A stretch of DNA of 64,000 nucleotides from Fulvia fulva (taxonomy: Eukaryota; Ascomycota; Dothideomycetes; Mycosphaerellales; Mycosphaerellaceae): positions 6,324,001 through 6,388,000 of the forward strand of contig NC_063013.1 in NCBI RefSeq assembly GCF_020509005.1. Reading direction: 5' to 3'. This document shows positions 50,757 through 60,543 of the stretch, in pieces. Numbering within the stretch: position 1 is the first letter of the stretch; each line of letters begins with the position of its first letter. Below the pieces are notes generated by a model that made no database searches, was not told where the DNA came from, and worked only from the letters and a program-made list of their open reading frames with translations. Position numbers and translations under genes: made by a program.

Positions 50757-52219
50757 ATGGCCTTCTCCTGGTACCCCGGCAAACAAGACATAACCTACAC
50801 CCACTCCCCCCAACCCCTCGTCCTGCCCACCAAAACAGGACCCAAACGTGCCTTTCCCGAGATCGTCAAAGACATCACACCAGAATGCTACCTCAACCCC
50901 TTCCTCTTCAACGGCCACCTCCAAACAGCCTACACCGCAGTGAAAATGGCCGGTCCCGCAATCCACTACAAGCGTCGTGTCGTCGAGCAAGAAGATAAGG
51001 ATTTCCCAGGCCACTTCACCATCGACATCGTCACAGCGCCACCTCCCAAATCCAACGCCGAGGCGCAAGATGGTGGGCTAGATGACCAAGGCCTTCGTGA
51101 GGACCCCATGGGGGTGGGCCACCACCGCCTCCCGCCACGGACGACGTACTTCACCGACAAGGAATTTGAGAATCTCGGTTCTGACGATACGAAGCCTATG
51201 CTCATCTCCCTGCATGGTCTTTCTGGTGGATCGTATGAGAACTACCTGCGTCAGGTTCTGGAACCTTTGGTGAAGTCTACGCCCGAAGGCGAGGAAGCTG
51301 GGGGTATTTCGAGCGGGGAGTGGGAGGCGTTGGTAGTGAACAGTCGAGGCTGCGCGGGCTCGAAGATTACCACTTCGATGCTGTATAATGCGCGCGCGAC
51401 GTGGGATGTGAGGCAAGTAGTGAAGTGGGTGAGGAAGACGTGGCCGAACAGGAAGGTGTATGGGATTGGATATTCGCTGGGGGCGAACATTTTGACGAAT
51501 GTAAGTGGGAAGGAACTCTTTTCTAATCTTTCGCTTTCATATTGCTGAGTATTTTCTTTTTGTAGTATCTTGGCGAGGAAGGAGATAAATGCCTCCTCTC
51601 CGCCGCTGTGATCGTCTCCAACCCTTGGAAGCTTGAAGCGGGATCTTTATCACTTCAACGCTCGTACATTGGTCTTGAAGTGTACAGCAAAACTATGGGC
51701 AAGTCGATGCTAGCACTCTTCGACACTCATAAAGAGCAGATCTTGAAAAACAAGAACATCAGCTACGAAGGCATGCATAAGTTGAAGTACCTGCACGAAT
51801 TTGATCGAGCGGTGCAGTGCGCGACTTGGGGCTACCCAACAGAAGGCGCATACTACCGCGATGCCAGCAGTGCAGACAGTGTAATGGCGATCAGGATCCC
51901 AACGCTCTGCGTGCACGCAAAGGACGATCCTATCGCCGTCGACGAGGGTGTGCCCTATGAGGAAATCAAGCAGAACCCATACGTCGTCATGCTGGCGACT
52001 AGTGGCGGAGGACATCTGAGCTGGTTCCAGCTTGGTGGTGCGAGATGGCATTCGAAGCCCATTGTTGGCTTTTTCAACGCTATGGCGCGGGAAGTCGATT
52101 TCGACCAGGTTGAGAAGCCAGAGCTTGCTGCACAAGGTCCGCATGGTGGGATTCAGACTCCGTTCGCGTTCAACCCTGTGCGGAGATCGCTGCATATCGC
52201 CGATAGTCCATACTCATAG
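50757..52219 (+). CDS. Alpha/beta hydrolase of the EMB8/ABHD1-3 (yeast Eeb1/Eht1) family
   Basis: Exons 50757-51500 and 51566-52219 join in phase 0 across a 65-bp intron, giving 465 residues. The family opening (YLNPFLFNGHLQTAYTAV) is present, with the oxyanion strand LISLHGLSGGS. The nucleophile elbow is GIGYSLGAN (Ser about 240), split just downstream by the intron. Asp (HAKDDPIA) and His (SGGGHLSWF) complete the triad. Yeast relatives are medium-chain fatty acyl ester synthase/esterases. The exact substrate here is unknown. The ATG at 50757 fits the conserved N-terminus better than the upstream in-frame extension. Confidence 0.9.
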
Positions 52220-52443
52220 TGATGACCAGAAAGATGGTGTAGACCATAGACATAGATAGACCCTCAAGGGCAGATGGAGAGCCACAAGTAGTGCATCACA
52301 AAGTCCGGATCTTCTTGTAGGCGAATGCCTAGTAGAGGCACAGTGCGTCCAGCATAGTCCCTGACGCGCGATTTCAGAGGTGCATCTGCTGTGGCCCATC
52401 GACATGGCCAGACCACATTCGTTGATGGCCAGAGATATGTTGC

Positions 52444-53010
52444 TCAGCCGAAGCTGACCCTCTTCTTCTTCAGCTTCGTCGTCCCCGGAGCAGCCTCCTT
52501 CCTCTCCTCTTTAGCATCCCCATCCGATCTCCTCCTCTTCTTACTGTTCCCCTTCTTGATGTCCTCCTTCCTGCCCTCTAAACTCTCCTTCTTACTCTGC
52601 GCCCTCTTCTCTGCCTCTGCCTTCTTCGCCTCTCTCACTTCCTCCATCTGCCGCGCCCTCATCATCTTACTCTCGATATTGCCCTCTTTCTCTGCCATCA
52701 CCAGCGCCATGATTGCATTCATCGATTCCTTGTCGTCCACGAAATTCTTGCCTTTCTTGACATTGGGAGGCTTCTCCACGCCGGTGGGAATGATGCCGTT
52801 GAGTTTGGGTACTTTGAGTTCCTTTTCAGAGTAGCGGAGGTGAGGAGGCTTCTTTTTCTTTTCGATGCCGGTCTTGGGCTTGTGCTGTGTTGGAGGTGGT
52901 TTGGGGCCGGACTTCGACTTGGGTTTGGGGGCGCCGCCGGAGCCTGAAGAGGACTTATTGGAGCGCTTGCTTGCGCCCTTTGAGGCGCCGGGATTCGATT
53001 TGGGAGGCAT
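52444..53010 (-). CDS. LOC1: 60S ribosome assembly / mRNA localisation protein Loc1
   Basis: An intronless 188-residue, extremely basic protein. The Lys/Ser/Pro-rich N-terminus is followed by the conserved core (HLRYSEKELKVPKLNGIIPTGV, KGKNFVDDKESMNAIMALVMAEKEGNIESKMMRARQMEE) and a charged helical C-terminus ending KKKRVSFG. Loc1 is a nucleolar factor needed for 60S subunit assembly in yeast and also for ASH1 mRNA localisation. Its start lies 255 bp from the start of the divergent MAU2 gene. Confidence 0.85.
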   Translation of the reverse strand: MPPKSNPGASKGASKRSNKSSSGSGGAPKPKSKSGPKPPPTQHKPKTGIEKKKKPPHLRYSEKELKVPKLNGIIPTGVEKPPNVKKGKNFVDDKESMNAIMALVMAEKEGNIESKMMRARQMEEVREAKKAEAEKRAQSKKESLEGRKEDIKKGNSKKRRRSDGDAKEERKEAAPGTTKLKKKRVSFG

Positions 53011-53199
53011 CTTTGGGGATCGTAGTCTAGAGGTGAACCGAAGAGGAAGATTGTGGGAAAGTTTACGAGCAAATTACACTTGCGAACGGAGAGGACTCCG
53101 TTCCCTGCATGACAAGGGACAAGGGTCCATCACGCGACGCGAGGGAAGGCGCGACTCCTCACTTTTCACTTTGCCTCATTGAATGTCGGCGATGAGGTG

Positions 53200-53208
53200 T
53201 ATATAAGG
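53200..53208 (+). promoter_or_regulatory. TATA box of MAU2
   Basis: TATATAAGG lies 65 bp upstream of the ATG at 53265. Three ATGs (53231, 53246, 53255) lie between it and the main start, all out of frame with it. Confidence 0.5.
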
Positions 53209-53264
53209 GCCTGGAGAGGCACGGCATCTTATGTACTCGTACTGAATGTCATACATGGCCCACG

Positions 53265-56200
53265 ATGCCTTACGATCCGAACGCCCACTACAGCGGGCCC
53301 GGCGGCTTCCACTATGGCACTCCTGCGCAACAATTCGGGCAGGCGAAGATGTCTCAGGCACAGAGACAGGCTGCAGGGCAAGCGCAGTATCCACCGCAAG
53401 GCTCGAATAGCATCTACTCGCAGCCGGTCCCACAGCAGCCAACGCAATACCAACAACCCGTAGATTACTCCCGGATGCAATACTCCACGTCACAATACCA
53501 AGGCCATTCATCTTTTTACCGAACACCACAATCTGTGCCGCATTCACAGAGTGTCCAGCAACCATATATATCGCCACCGAATCGCCCGAGTCAGATACAG
53601 CAGAACACGCAGTACTCACCAGATCCGTTGCAGTACTATCAAGCGCAATCGAATCCACGACAGGCCACTCAACCACCAGGTCGTCAGCAGTACCAGCAGC
53701 AACAGGCGCCTCCGCAACGCCCTGCGCCCCAGCAATCTCGACCTCAACCTTCACCCGTCGCCTGGCAGAACCCACCACCTCAGCATTGGCCAAAGTTTCC
53801 GCCGCCTCCTGATCAGCAATCTTTTGCCCATCAAGCGCAGAGACAGCAGAACGTGCAGCAGTCTTTCCAGCAGAATCAGCACCAGACGCAACGGCACCCA
53901 TCGCAAGCTAGGCCATCGTCAGCTACTTCACAGAGATCATCCATCGGCATTCCGCAGCCGTCCCCGCAACCCGCGCCGCGATCTTTGCAAGCTCGTCATT
54001 CTCCCATTCTGGCACGCTCGCCGTCTGCGAACCAGCCTCAGAGACAGATGCCGCCGGCGCCTCGACCTCAGCAGATCCAGCAGTCACCTCGACTACCTAA
54101 TGCTCTCCCAAAGCCACCCGTGGTCAATCAAGTCCCAGTAACACCAAAGGCCATGCCCCAGCATCAAGCTCAGCATCAACCACCATCGATGTACCCTCCT
54201 GGCACAGTTGATCCAACGATGCTTCAGCGAAGGATCTTGACTCCCGTAATACCTGTCCAGAAGGCTCCACCTAAAGCTCAGCAGGCCGAGTATGCTTCGA
54301 GTGGTCACTCACCGAAGCGTCGAAGATCGAATGAAGGACAAGCCATTCCTGTATGTGAGCCTTCGAAGGAAACTCTGCAGTATTCATGGACCCAGCGCGT
54401 CAAGCAGACCGCACCAACTTCCTCGCCTTTGACAGAGTTGGCATCCTCACAGTTTCCACCAACTCCGACACCGGCCAACATTGACTATCAAGCCGTCTTG
54501 TTGAACCTGTCGAACGAATACATCAGCGCCGCTTACAACATGAGTTCGACCCTGGCCACACCCGAAGTGTCAGAGGAACAGCTTGACGATTATCATAGTC
54601 TGCTGTCAACAGGGATGGGGTGCCTGGAGTCTGCCTTGAAGAACTTCCGCGCTATGGACGCTCGGATGGAAGCTCGCATACGTCTGCGACTTGCGTCTCT
54701 CCTCTTTGAGGAGACAGACAACGACACCGAAGCAGAGGAGATCCTGAGCAAAGGTCTTTCTGCCTGCGAGCGTGCTAGACTCCCAGAACTCAAATATGCC
54801 ATGCTTCACCTGCTGGCGCGATTGTGGTACAAAGGAGGCAAGTCGAAAGCTGCCATGAAAGCAGTCGAGAAGCACATTACGGAAGTGGAGAAGCTCAACC
54901 TTGTGCACTGGATCTACGCTTTTCGATTCTTGCGCGTCTCACTCGGCCTGCAGGCAGACAACAGCTATGTTGAGTCCTCAGCGCTTGTCCGACAGCTCAC
55001 TGCGATCAATGCCGTCGCTGATCGACAGCAAGACGTGGCGGTACAGATTGTGGCTTCTGGCATGGAAGCACTTATTCATCTCCGATCTCGTACTCCCGAC
55101 AGTGTCGACCTTGCACAAAGGGCTCTGGCTGCAGCACGCATGCATCAAATGTCGCACGAGATGGCGTCTATGCCGCAGGCTACGGCTTTGCTAAACTACG
55201 TCGACCTTGGCTGTAGCATCATGCACTTCAAGCCTGAACAAGCGAGTGCCAAGGTGGAACTCATGCAAGCTGACCTGAACTCGATGAACCGTCAATCGAG
55301 CTGGTGCAATGACGGCAGCTGGCACGTGCAATTGGGTGCCATCAGAACGTCATCCGCCAACATTGACGCTGATACTGGTGGCGTAGTGCGAATATTCGAT
55401 GGACAGCCATCGTTAGTCTTCAAGTGGTTTACCAAGATCCAGGTATACATCCTTACGTACATGTTTAGCAGCTTGTCTAGCATGCACAAGAATGCCAACC
55501 CTGAACAGAAAGCCGAAGCACTCCTCAACGAAGCTCTTAAGCTGAGCAAATTACCGATTGAGGATGCACAACAATCCATGTCCGCTGCCTCGGCCCAGTA
55601 CAACACGCAAAGACTCCTTCGCGTCAACCTGCGCCTATATGTGATCTTCGCATTCTGTGGTCGCAGTGATTGGGATAAGGCCTTGAAGGGCATCGAGAAC
55701 ATCCGCAAAGACATCGACGAGCTCGAAGAAGATCCTGGAGCAGACATTACGAGTCTGATTGCATACCTCGAAGCTGTCTGCAAGCACGGCTTAGCAGACC
55801 TCCAGGGCGCTCTTGATCTATATCACTCACCTCATCTCAAGGTGCCCACTCAAATGGATGCTAAGTCTGCTGCCGGAAGCATCAGTCCGATACGCGTACT
55901 CGCAGCGCTCAACAGTATCATGATCATGCGGCATTTTGGCAGACGCGAAGAGGCCGATCGACTTCTGACGATCGTCGAGCCAGCTTGTCTCGTCAAGTCA
56001 ACAAGCTATGGCAGCGAGTATGGCAGCAAGGCGATCGAGTCTGCTTTCATGATCTTGAAGGCTACGGAGCCTCGCGACAGAGCGGCCGACAACCAGATCC
56101 TTAAGACGAAGCAACATTTGCAAGTTGCCGTCAACGCAGCCAAGATCGCACTTAACAACCAGTTGTTGTGCATTGTCATGAACATCATGACTGATCTTTT

Positions 56201-56441
56201 CTTTCACAATATTGTGGGCGACCAAGCTGAGAAGTCTGCTAGGGCCGGACGTACTCTTGCGAAGAAGTCCCAAGATAAGCTCTGGACTGCGGTAGCGGAT
56301 CGTATGTATGGCAATACTTTGGAGAAGTGTGGCAAGGGTGCGGAGGCGGCTGCTGTGAGACGAGAAGCGCAGGAGGCGATGGAGCGTATGCCAGAGTCGC
56401 TCAAGACTGCGTTGCTGGCTGAGGAGATGGGCGGATCGTGA
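53265..56441 (+). CDS. Cohesin loading factor Scc4/Mau2
   Basis: An intronless 1058-residue ORF. The N-terminal ~390 residues are Gln/Pro-rich and look disordered. From about 405 the Cohesin_load (Mau2/Scc4) helical repeat begins (VLLNLSNEYISAAYN, MGCLESALKNFRAMDARMEARIRLRLASLLFEET), continues through TPR-like helices, and includes NLVHWIYAFRFLR and the WFTKIQVYILTYMFSS segment. The C-terminus (QAEKSARAGRTLAKKSQDKLWTAVADRMYG) matches the family's end. With Scc2 it loads cohesin onto chromosomes. The long Gln-rich extension is common in filamentous fungi. Confidence 0.9.
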   Translation: MPYDPNAHYSGPGGFHYGTPAQQFGQAKMSQAQRQAAGQAQYPPQGSNSIYSQPVPQQPTQYQQPVDYSRMQYSTSQYQGHSSFYRTPQSVPHSQSVQQPYISPPNRPSQIQQNTQYSPDPLQYYQAQSNPRQATQPPGRQQYQQQQAPPQRPAPQQSRPQPSPVAWQNPPPQHWPKFPPPPDQQSFAHQAQRQQNVQQSFQQNQHQTQRHPSQARPSSATSQRSSIGIPQPSPQPAPRSLQARHSPILARSPSANQPQRQMPPAPRPQQIQQSPRLPNALPKPPVVNQVPVTPKAMPQHQAQHQPPSMYPPGTVDPTMLQRRILTPVIPVQKAPPKAQQAEYASSGHSPKRRRSNEGQAIPVCEPSKETLQYSWTQRVKQTAPTSSPLTELASSQFPPTPTPANIDYQAVLLNLSNEYISAAYNMSSTLATPEVSEEQLDDYHSLLSTGMGCLESALKNFRAMDARMEARIRLRLASLLFEETDNDTEAEEILSKGLSACERARLPELKYAMLHLLARLWYKGGKSKAAMKAVEKHITEVEKLNLVHWIYAFRFLRVSLGLQADNSYVESSALVRQLTAINAVADRQQDVAVQIVASGMEALIHLRSRTPDSVDLAQRALAAARMHQMSHEMASMPQATALLNYVDLGCSIMHFKPEQASAKVELMQADLNSMNRQSSWCNDGSWHVQLGAIRTSSANIDADTGGVVRIFDGQPSLVFKWFTKIQVYILTYMFSSLSSMHKNANPEQKAEALLNEALKLSKLPIEDAQQSMSAASAQYNTQRLLRVNLRLYVIFAFCGRSDWDKALKGIENIRKDIDELEEDPGADITSLIAYLEAVCKHGLADLQGALDLYHSPHLKVPTQMDAKSAAGSISPIRVLAALNSIMIMRHFGRREEADRLLTIVEPACLVKSTSYGSEYGSKAIESAFMILKATEPRDRAADNQILKTKQHLQVAVNAAKIALNNQLLCIVMNIMTDLFFHNIVGDQAEKSARAGRTLAKKSQDKLWTAVADRMYGNTLEKCGKGAEAAAVRREAQEAMERMPESLKTALLAEEMGGS

Positions 56442-56741
56442 TGAGCTTTGTGGATGATGGGTGGATGAATTACTGTGCAAGATGATGGCTTCTGAGGTAT
56501 GTACGTACTAATCATATGCCCGAATTGGGCTTGCTCATGACAGTCGGCCCTCAGTTTCATCGTGGACAGGAGGCTGAACACATGCTTTCGGGCTGCACTT
56601 CGCGCACATCTCGCGCCTTTGCAAGTGACAAGCCCACGTCCGTAAGGTACAAGAAGACATCTTACGTCCTGGTCATCCTCTCCCCATCAGTAACCTACAA
56701 TCACACAACCTACACAAAGCACGAAGACACAAAACATCACT
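56442..56741. other. Promoter of the first secreted protein gene
   Basis: 300 bp without a gene; the last ~70 bases are C/A-rich, a typical fungal leader. Confidence 0.45.
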
Positions 56742-57368
56742 ATGAAGCTGCAGCTGGTCCTACCCGCCCTCTTCACCGCCATTGTGGCAGCGATAGCACT
56801 TCCACAGAACAGCACTGCCACTGACCTCAAGAACTCTCTCTTCTCCGACATCAAGATCAAGACCAACAACGAGGAGCGGTTCCTCGAACTACTCAACATC
56901 TGCGGCAAGCCAAGAGAGATGGACATCGCCAAGAACCCTGGCATCTGCAACTGCTGGGACTTCGGGCTGACCTCCAGACGCGCACCAATGCTATCGGCCA
57001 TCGAACGTGCCTGCGCCGAGATCAAAGACGTCCCGTTCGGTGTATATGGCTACGCCTCACACGAGCACATCTTCCACACCGATCATTGGGGCAGTGAGTA
57101 CTACATCAGAGCCAAAGTCATCTGGGCTGGCAAAGCGCTGGGACGTGAGGAGTACTGCGACAATCTGTCAACGCTGGGTGTTGACAATGAGGATCCTGAC
57201 AATTCGACACGTGGTGGGTACTGGATACCGGAACAGAACTGCAAGGAGAACTTCGAGGCGATTGTTAATCAGTGTGATGGCAAGGAGGACGAAAAGCGTG
57301 GAGGGTATGCTGCTGATAAGTGCTTCATCTGGTGGCTGGATCCGAATCCTGCTAGTGGAGGTGGTTGA
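56742..57368 (+). CDS. Small secreted cysteine-rich protein, copy 1
   Basis: 208 residues with a signal peptide (about 1-20, MKLQLVLPALFTAIVAAIAL) and eight Cys in the mature part: NICGK, GICNCW, ERACAEI, EEYCDN, QNCKEN, NQCDG and DKCFIWW. Two N-glycosylation sequons are present (NST near 24 and in DNSTRG). The segment AKVIWAGKALGREEYC is the most conserved with copy 2. I do not recognise the fold; it is neither a clear Hce2 nor a LysM nor a CFEM protein. Secretion and paired cysteines make it a candidate apoplastic effector, which is inference only. Confidence 0.75.
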   Translation: MKLQLVLPALFTAIVAAIALPQNSTATDLKNSLFSDIKIKTNNEERFLELLNICGKPREMDIAKNPGICNCWDFGLTSRRAPMLSAIERACAEIKDVPFGVYGYASHEHIFHTDHWGSEYYIRAKVIWAGKALGREEYCDNLSTLGVDNEDPDNSTRGGYWIPEQNCKENFEAIVNQCDGKEDEKRGGYAADKCFIWWLDPNPASGGG

Positions 57369-57634
57369 GCCTGTCTGCGTGATGATCAGCACGCGCTGCA
57401 CCTACCCTCAGTTTGCACCTGCCATCACTTTGCGCCTGCGGCCTCATGCACTTCCCACGCGACTTCCCTTCAGCCCCTGCCCTCCTTCCTGAGCTGCCTC
57501 AAAACTTCACTACAACCGCATGCCAAACCCAACGAAGCGTCACCAAATCAACACCACTTCGTTCGGCCTACTTCACCAATCCCGAATCTGCAACGCACAC
57601 GCACTCCAAACAATATCCTCGCCATACACCTCCC

Positions 57635-58234
57635 ATGAATGCGCTACTCAGCTTGATGAGCGCCTTGCTCCTGCTCACTGCCGCCATTTCAGCAGTAGCA
57701 CTTGCTCCGAATACTACCAGCGTCTCCGGCGACACCCTTCCACGCAGCACCATCGCCAAGACTTTCGAAGAAGAGACATTCCCTTACTCGCTTCAGTACT
57801 GCGGCCGTTTCAAGGATCAGGAGATCGGTGATGGTCAGCTCTGTCACTGCTGGAACGATGGCTACGCTTCCATGCGCGCTCCAATGGTCAGCGCCATCGA
57901 TCTAGCTTGCAACGAAATCAACAACACCGTTCGCCTCGGTACAGGTGGCTTGCCATCTTAATATTGCACTTGCTCCACTACTCACTGGGACGAATGGTAC
58001 GACATTACCGCCAAGGTGATCTGGGCTGGCAAAGCATTAGGGGAGGAGGAATACTGCAACGACAAGGCAGGTGAACAAGGATACCAGTTGTCTGTTGAAA
58101 ATTGCAAGAAAGGCTTCCTTCCCGCCCTAGACGTCTGCAACGATATGGACGAGAATGGCAAGGAGGGACGCTACGGCGCCGACAAGTGCATGATCTACTT
58201 GTCAGACCCGAACGATCGCGACACGGGCACATAA
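57635..58234 (+). pseudogene. Small secreted cysteine-rich protein, copy 2, with one in-frame stop
   Basis: The ATG at 57635 starts a signal peptide (MNALLSLMSALLLLTAAISA). The frame reads 108 codons to a TAA at 57959-57961 and then stays open, in the same frame, for a further 90 codons to TAA 58232-58234. The downstream part is clearly the same protein (AKVIWAGKALGEEEYC, ENCKKG, DVCND, ADKCMIYL). All eight cysteines of copy 1 have partners and two more are present. TAA is one C-to-T change from CAA (Gln). No intron removing it fits. It is either recently dead, read through, or a sequence error. Confidence 0.7.
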
Positions 58235-58691
58235 GCACGCGAGGCTATCAAGCTGCACACATTGGCCTCAACTTCATGCATCAAGCAAGCTGATACTGAC
58301 TATGGTCTCCACTACCCACTGTGGCCCAATTGCACGCACGTGCTGCGGCTTCACTTCGACAAGTCACATTGAGCTCACTTTATGCGGCGGTTCTGGGCTT
58401 CTGTCCCGAGGATGACTTCCAAATATATGCTCCTGCCACCAGAAAAGGCAACAACGGCTGGGAAGTGTCTTAGAGCGAGTGAATACATACTAATGAGCTT
58501 CCCTCCGCGACCCCTCCACTAATCCTATGTCTCACTAGCGAAGCACTTCTCACATCTTCCAGTCATGGCCAGACTTGTTCTCTTTGATAACATCAACAGC
58601 TTTGTCCTCTTTGACACCAGCCATATCAAGTCTTGATATCCATATCACCTTCTAACACATCTGTAGCCATACTATACCGCAACGCGCCAGC
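58235..58691. other. Promoter region of the coiled-coil gene
   Basis: About 450 bp without a recognisable gene. Confidence 0.45.
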
Positions 58692-60172
58692 ATGGCATAC
58701 TCGCAGAACTTTTCAGACCATTTGCTACGCCAACTCAACGAATCCAACCGACGTAATCTTGAGTTGCAGTCACTACTGGCACACAAAGACGACCAGCTAG
58801 CTGGAGCCAACGCGCAGCTGCAACGAGCTTTGGCAGCACCTCATATGAACGCACAACCATCACAGCCATCACTGGTACAGAATCTACAGAAGAGAAACCA
58901 TGACTTCCAGGGCCAGCTACAGCATGCAAAGCAGGCCACCACTGATGCCCAGCGAAAGCTGAACGAGCGGACGACAGACTTCAACGCTGTATACAAGGAG
59001 CAACAAACGCAGATACTTGCTCTGCAGCAGAAGCTCAATCTAACAGGAATCGACACAAAAGCCGTAGTGCCATTCGAGGACCCGGCCAAGGTCGTATTGC
59101 TGGAGAAGGACCTTGCTAAAGCCAATGTCGAGCTGAAGAGACTGCGAACCGCATACTCGAGTCTCCAGAAACAGTTCGAAGCCGAGAAGAAGCAAAATGA
59201 GCAGCAGCAGGGCTTTCCCGCCACGGCGCCTGGGAAGATCGCGCAGACTCACGAGGATGATGAGGACATGGATGATGAGGAGCCGAAGTGAGTATCTGTG
59301 CGGTTTGTAGGGCTGGATGATCACTAACAGGCAGTAGTCAACCATGGATCAAAGAGGAGACGAGCAATACCTCAGCAGCAAAGGTAGCCCCAAAGCCATC
59401 AGCTGTCAGCTCCAAGAAGATAACGCCATCATCCAGCGCGCCACGACAGCAGACAGTTCCACGTTCAAGCCTATACAGCCAATCCAGCAGGAGGAGCTCG
59501 ACCATGAGTAACATAGCAGTCACCCCGCGCTCGACCATCAGCAAGTCATCAAGGAAGACCTCACTAGCCTCCACGACCCAGCCAAAATCCAAGAAGCGCC
59601 GCCGCAGCATCGAAGAGGAGCTCGAGTCCGAACTCGATGATCTGGAGATCTTCGATCCCATCCCACGAAAGCGCTCTCGCCGCAGCATCGGCTCAAATAT
59701 CGACGTTGATACTTCCGACATCCGACAGAAGTTCCACTTCAAAGCCATCCTCGATTACGACTCCGACGGCGGATGCCGCTACTACGTCTCCACCGACAAG
59801 GAAGACATCGTGGACGAGTGCGAAATCTGGGACGACATCAAGCTCGTTGTCGACTCCTGGGAGGAAGCCAAGGGAGAGTGCTGGGCCTACGAGTTCGAGG
59901 ATAAGATGAGAGGCAAGCAATGCAAGCACATCAAGTGTTGTGTTTCGAGCAAGTTGCGGGTCGAGGGCAGGCCAAAGGGGCGAACGAACTGGAGATCGGG
60001 ATGTGAGGGGAAGTATGCGTGCAAGGACTGTGTGGAGGAGAATAAGCCGTGCTTCACGTGGGATGGGGAGAGTGAGGGGTTCAAGATGTTGCCTTTGCAT
60101 GAGGAGGATCGCGATGAGAGGTATCCGCTTAAGAAGGGGTATGAGGTGAGGTATTGGATCAATAGAGAGTGA
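58692..60172 (+). CDS. Coiled-coil protein with C-terminal Cys module, copy 1
   Basis: Exons 58692-59287 and 59335-60172 join across a 47-bp GTGAGT...GCAG intron (a second acceptor three bases on is equally possible), giving about 477 residues. Residues 1-180 are a coiled coil with Gln/Lys heptads, followed by an acidic hinge (DDEDMDDEEP). The middle is Ser/Arg/Lys-rich with nuclear-localisation-like clusters (PKSKKRRR, PRKRSRR). The C-terminal ~150 residues hold the Cys module: CWAYEF, CKHIKCC, CEGKYACKDCVEENKPCFTW, then LPLHEEDRDERYP and YEVRYWINRE. The C-x2-C-x6-C core resembles half of a zinc cluster. The composition suggests a nuclear protein; function is unknown. Confidence 0.72.
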
Positions 60173-60543
60173 GTAAGGAAGAGAAGGAGGTCGAGGAGGT
60201 GAGAAAGAGGATATCATCATGTGCGGTGCATGGTCATCTGTCTGTAGTTCCGCGAACGTCGAATATCTCCTTCCAGGCTGGCATCCTTGGCCATTTGAGG
60301 CAGGAGCGTTTCAAGACATATGTCAAGGCTTGGCAACGCCACTCCCGTAGCCAGCAACGCTGTTTCCCCTGGCGGAACCATTTTGGCTAGAAGAGGGAAG
60401 CTACCGGTAACTTTCAGTTGCAGGCACGCGTACGTTACAATACCTCATCGACTTCGTCTTTGAACCGCCTGAACAATGATTCACAAGCAAACTACTTCAC
60501 GGTATCCCTCATCATTTTTCCTCAAAGGTGCAAGAACGCCATT
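60173..60543. other. Spacer between the two Cys-module genes
   Basis: About 370 bp, no gene seen. Confidence 0.45.

Noticed and set aside
53179..53463. 94-codon plus-strand frame overlapping the MAU2 start
   Set aside because: Out of frame with a 1058-codon conserved ORF. Considered only as upstream-ORF context, not as a gene.
56742..58234. Assignment of the secreted pair to the Hce2/Ecp2 or a killer-toxin family
   Set aside because: The cysteine count and a few aromatic positions are suggestive, but the spacing does not match any pattern I can state with confidence.
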